This document shows positions 5,508 through 7,556 of a stretch of 7,556 bases of DNA, in pieces; the first letter of the stretch is position 1, and the number at the start of each line of letters is the position of its first letter. Source of the DNA: JACPLA01 sp964602055 (GTDB lineage: Bacteria > Bacteroidota > Ignavibacteria > UBA10030); assembly GCA_964602055.1 (NCBI GenBank), contig CAZRPU010000078.1:1-7556 (forward strand), given 5' to 3'. A program made the position numbers and the translations under genes. The notes beneath the pieces are model-generated. The model was not told the origin of the DNA. It worked only from the letters and a program-made list of their open reading frames with translations, and ran no database searches.

Positions 5508-7446
5508 ACAGTGTGAGTGATTTCAGCCTGATCGTTTCCAGGGCTTTGCTGAGAAACTCCTCCCGCTTGACAGCCCCCAAATCGCCCTTCTTGTGCTGAC
5601 GCACGGCAACGGTGCCTTCTCCTGCTTCCTTGTCTCCCACAACGAGCATGAACGGCACTTTCTTTGTTTCCCAATCGCGAATCTTGTATCCGATTTTTTC
5701 ATTACGGTCGTCCAGTTCAACCCTCAGGCCGCCCTCCTGATACTGGCGATACACCGATTCCGCATACGTCCGGTGGCTGTCGGTAATGGGAAGAATGACG
5801 GCATGCACGGGGGCAAGCCAGAGCGGGAACTCTCCCGCATAATGCTCGATCATGATTCCGATGAATCTCTCCAACGATCCGAACGGGGCCCTGTGAATGA
5901 CCACCGGCCGGTGTTTTTGACCGTCGCTGCCGGTATATTCCAGATTGAATCTCTCCGGCATGACATAATCCACCTGCACCGTGCCAAGCTGCCAGGTTCT
6001 GCCCAGAGCATCTCGAACCATGAAGTCGATCTTTGGCCCATAGAACGCCGCTTCTCCGATTCCGACAAAATGGTCAAGGTCGGCTTCCTTTGCCGCTTCG
6101 CTGATATCTTTTTCAGCCTGATTCCAGAGCGAATCCTCACCGCCGAATTTCTCTTTGTTTTTCGGGTCGCGGAACGAAAGCCGCGTGCGGAAATCTTCGA
6201 AGCCGAGCGTTCGAAAAACGAATTGAATGAGTTTGATCACGTTCACCAGTTCCGTCTTAATCTGATCCTGGCGAACAAACATGTGAGAATCATCAACCGT
6301 GAACGAACGAACGCGAATCAATCCGTTGAGCTCGCCCGACTGCTCATATCGATAGACCGTTCCAAATTCCGCCAACCTGATGGGCAAATCGCGATAACTT
6401 CGGGGCCTCGAAGCATAGATCTGAAAATGATGCGGGCAGTTCATGGGCTTGAGCAGATATTGCTCGTTTTCCACCGTCACAGGGTCGAACTGGCTTTCCT
6501 TGTAGAACGGATAATGCCCGCTGGTTTTATAGAGCTCGATATTCCCGATGTGAGGCGTGACCACGGGGGCGTAGCCTCGTTTCTTCTGTTCTTCCCTCAG
6601 GAACTGTTCGAGGGTTTCGCGAATGATGGTGCCCTTGGGGAGCCAGAGCGGCAAACCACCGCCTACCTTTGGTGTGAGAAGGAAAAGCTCGAGTTCTTGC
6701 CCGAGTTTCCTGTGATCACGCCGCTTTGCTTCCTCAAGCCGGAAAAGATGTTCATCCAGTTCTTTCTTCGTCGGGAACGTGACGCCGTAGACACGCTGAA
6801 GCATCTTGTTCTTCTCGTTCCCCCGCCAATACGCCCCCGCCACGCTCAGGAGCTTGATGGCCTTGATGCGGCCCGTTGACGGAATATGTGGACCATAACA
6901 GAGATCGGTGAAATCACCCTGGTGGTAAAAAGTGATCGCCTCTCCTTTGAGGTCCTCAAGAAGCTCAAGCTTGTACGGATCGTTCTTCTTCTTGAAGTAC
7001 GCAACAGCGTCTTCCCATTTCTTCAGCTCCCGGCGAAACGGAACGTCTCTCTGTGCAAGCTCGAGCATCCGCGATTCGATCTTCAAGAGGTCCTCTCCTG
7101 TCAGGGTATGATCGCCGAGATCGATGTCATAGTAGAATCCCGCCTCTACAGGAGGACCAATGCCGAACTTTGTACCGGGAAAAAGTCCCTCAATCGCTTC
7201 GGCCATCAGATGTGCCGAGCTGTGCCAAAAAGCATATTTGCCGCCGTCGTCGGCCCACTTGAGGATCCTCACCGACGCATCAGCCTCGAGAGGCCGGCCA
7301 AGGTCCCATATTTCCCCGTTCACCTCAATTGCAAGAGCTTCTTTTGCAAGTCCGGCGCTGATGCTTTGGGCAATCGCAGCTCCGGTTGCACCTTGCTGGA
7401 AGCTCTTCGTCGAGCCGTCGGGAAACGTCATTAGGAGATTTTTCAT
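5506..7446 (-). CDS. thrS: Threonine--tRNA ligase
   Basis: A 646-residue class IIa synthetase, full-length for bacterial ThrRS. It charges tRNA-Thr and clears mis-acylated Ser-tRNA-Thr. Domains: TGS (about 1-62, MTFPDGSTKSF); editing domain (about 63-225) with the HxxxH pair H75/H79 and C183/H187 in the DLCYGPH segment; the catalytic core (about 250-540) with motif 2 (RLAEFGTVYRYEQSG, 357-371), zinc ligands C337, H388 and H518 as in E. coli ThrRS, and motif 3 (GSLERFIGIMIEHYAG); and the C-terminal anticodon-binding domain (about 545-646). The ATG at 7446 is chosen because the TGS fold begins at once; the open frame extends upstream through the terminator and into the tRNA gene, which cannot be coding. 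No clear Shine-Dalgarno is visible. infC follows after 12 nt in the same frame. Confidence 0.97.
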   Translation of the reverse strand: MKNLLMTFPDGSTKSFQQGATGAAIAQSISAGLAKEALAIEVNGEIWDLGRPLEADASVRILKWADDGGKYAFWHSSAHLMAEAIEGLFPGTKFGIGPPVEAGFYYDIDLGDHTLTGEDLLKIESRMLELAQRDVPFRRELKKWEDAVAYFKKKNDPYKLELLEDLKGEAITFYHQGDFTDLCYGPHIPSTGRIKAIKLLSVAGAYWRGNEKNKMLQRVYGVTFPTKKELDEHLFRLEEAKRRDHRKLGQELELFLLTPKVGGGLPLWLPKGTIIRETLEQFLREEQKKRGYAPVVTPHIGNIELYKTSGHYPFYKESQFDPVTVENEQYLLKPMNCPHHFQIYASRPRSYRDLPIRLAEFGTVYRYEQSGELNGLIRVRSFTVDDSHMFVRQDQIKTELVNVIKLIQFVFRTLGFEDFRTRLSFRDPKNKEKFGGEDSLWNQAEKDISEAAKEADLDHFVGIGEAAFYGPKIDFMVRDALGRTWQLGTVQVDYVMPERFNLEYTGSDGQKHRPVVIHRAPFGSLERFIGIMIEHYAGEFPLWLAPVHAVILPITDSHRTYAESVYRQYQEGGLRVELDDRNEKIGYKIRDWETKKVPFMLVVGDKEAGEGTVAVRQHKKGDLGAVKREEFLSKALETIRLKSLTL

Positions 7447-7457
7447 GGCACAAGAAC

Positions 7458-7482
7458 AAAAAAATCGGAGCATTGTCCGATT
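7458..7482 (-). terminator. Intrinsic terminator after the tRNA gene
   Basis: On the minus strand AATCGGA (7482-7476) and TCCGATT (7469-7463) form a perfect 7-bp stem around a 6-nt loop. The 3' arm runs into a 7-nt T tract (7464-7458). It ends the tRNA-Val transcript 20 nt after the tRNA 3' end. Only 11 nt separate the T tract from the thrS ATG, so it may also act as an attenuator for thrS. Confidence 0.8.
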
Positions 7483-7502
7483 GGAACACCTTGAATCGAC
7501 AG

Positions 7503-7556
7503 TGGGCTCTATAGGACTCGAACCTATGACCTCTACCATGTCAAGGTAGCGCTCTA
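7503..7556 (-). tRNA. tRNA-Val (GAC), 5' end outside the window
   Basis: The minus strand shows the 3' two-thirds of a tRNA. Visible are the end of the D-arm (GAGC), the anticodon stem CTACC/GGTAG with loop TTGACAT and anticodon GAC (7542-7540), a 5-nt variable loop, the T-arm ATAGG-TTCGAGT-CCTAT, the acceptor strand AGAGCCC and discriminator A at 7503. GAC reads valine codons GUC and GUU. The 3' CCA is not encoded, since CTG follows, so it must be added by the CCA-adding enzyme. About 20 nt of the 5' part, including the 5' acceptor strand, lie beyond the window, so that pairing cannot be checked. Confidence 0.92.

Noticed and set aside
5593..6879. A 428-residue open frame on the plus strand.
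   Set aside because: It lies wholly antisense to the catalytic and C-terminal parts of thrS, whose motifs and zinc ligands are intact. Its product has no recognisable domain. Long antisense frames are common opposite conserved genes of this composition.
7447..7539. N-terminal extension of thrS by 31 residues to an upstream ATG.
   Set aside because: The extension would translate the terminator and the T-arm and anticodon loop of the tRNA gene. The TGS domain starts directly after the ATG at 7446.
7515..7544. TTGACA on the minus strand within the tRNA anticodon loop, as a -35 box for thrS.
   Set aside because: No -10-like sequence lies at 16-18 bp; the nearest TATAGA is about 25 bp away. The motif is explained by the anticodon arm of tRNA-Val(GAC).

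Overview
The window is one block of housekeeping translation and cell-division genes, all read from the minus strand. In transcription order (high to low coordinates) it holds: the 3' part of a tRNA-Val(GAC) gene, an intrinsic terminator, thrS, infC, rpmI, rplT, pheS, pheT, a small coiled-coil (ZapB-like) gene, zapA, and a structured non-coding tail that runs off the window. I see no mobile element, CRISPR array, phage gene or foreign island. Every long open frame on the plus strand is antisense shadow of a gene named here.

The organism is a bacterium with roughly even base composition. The order thrS-infC-rpmI-rplT-pheS-pheT followed by zapA, the PheT N-terminal region (for example NQHDPNGQPF at residues 101-110) and the four-cysteine PheS insert resemble the Bacteroidota/Chlorobiota/Ignavibacteriota group. 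I favour an Ignavibacteria-like lineage, but this rests on memory of family sequences and not on a search.

The genes supply the translation apparatus: two aminoacyl-tRNA synthetases (ThrRS, and PheRS as alpha plus beta subunits), initiation factor IF3 and ribosomal proteins L35 and L20. A pair of small division proteins follows. Spacing is tight (thrS-infC 12 nt, infC/rpmI 8-nt overlap, rpmI-rplT 18 nt, pheS-pheT 3 nt, pheT-zapB-like 23 nt), which implies one operon with translational coupling. The two looser gaps are rplT-pheS (107 nt) and zapB-like-zapA (71 nt).

Four points go beyond routine annotation. (1) infC has no ATG, GTG or TTG that gives a full-length protein; the supported start is ATC at 5493, the kind of non-canonical start used for IF3 autoregulation. 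(2) The rplT-pheS gap encodes a 15-bp RNA stem and then a hairpin that presents the pheS Shine-Dalgarno in its loop. (3) A strong terminator ends only 11 nt before the thrS ATG, which raises the question of where thrS transcription begins. (4) Downstream of zapA lies a structured stretch in the position where 6S RNA is often found. I did not find a wholly new system; the best candidates for something undescribed are the cis-regulatory RNAs.
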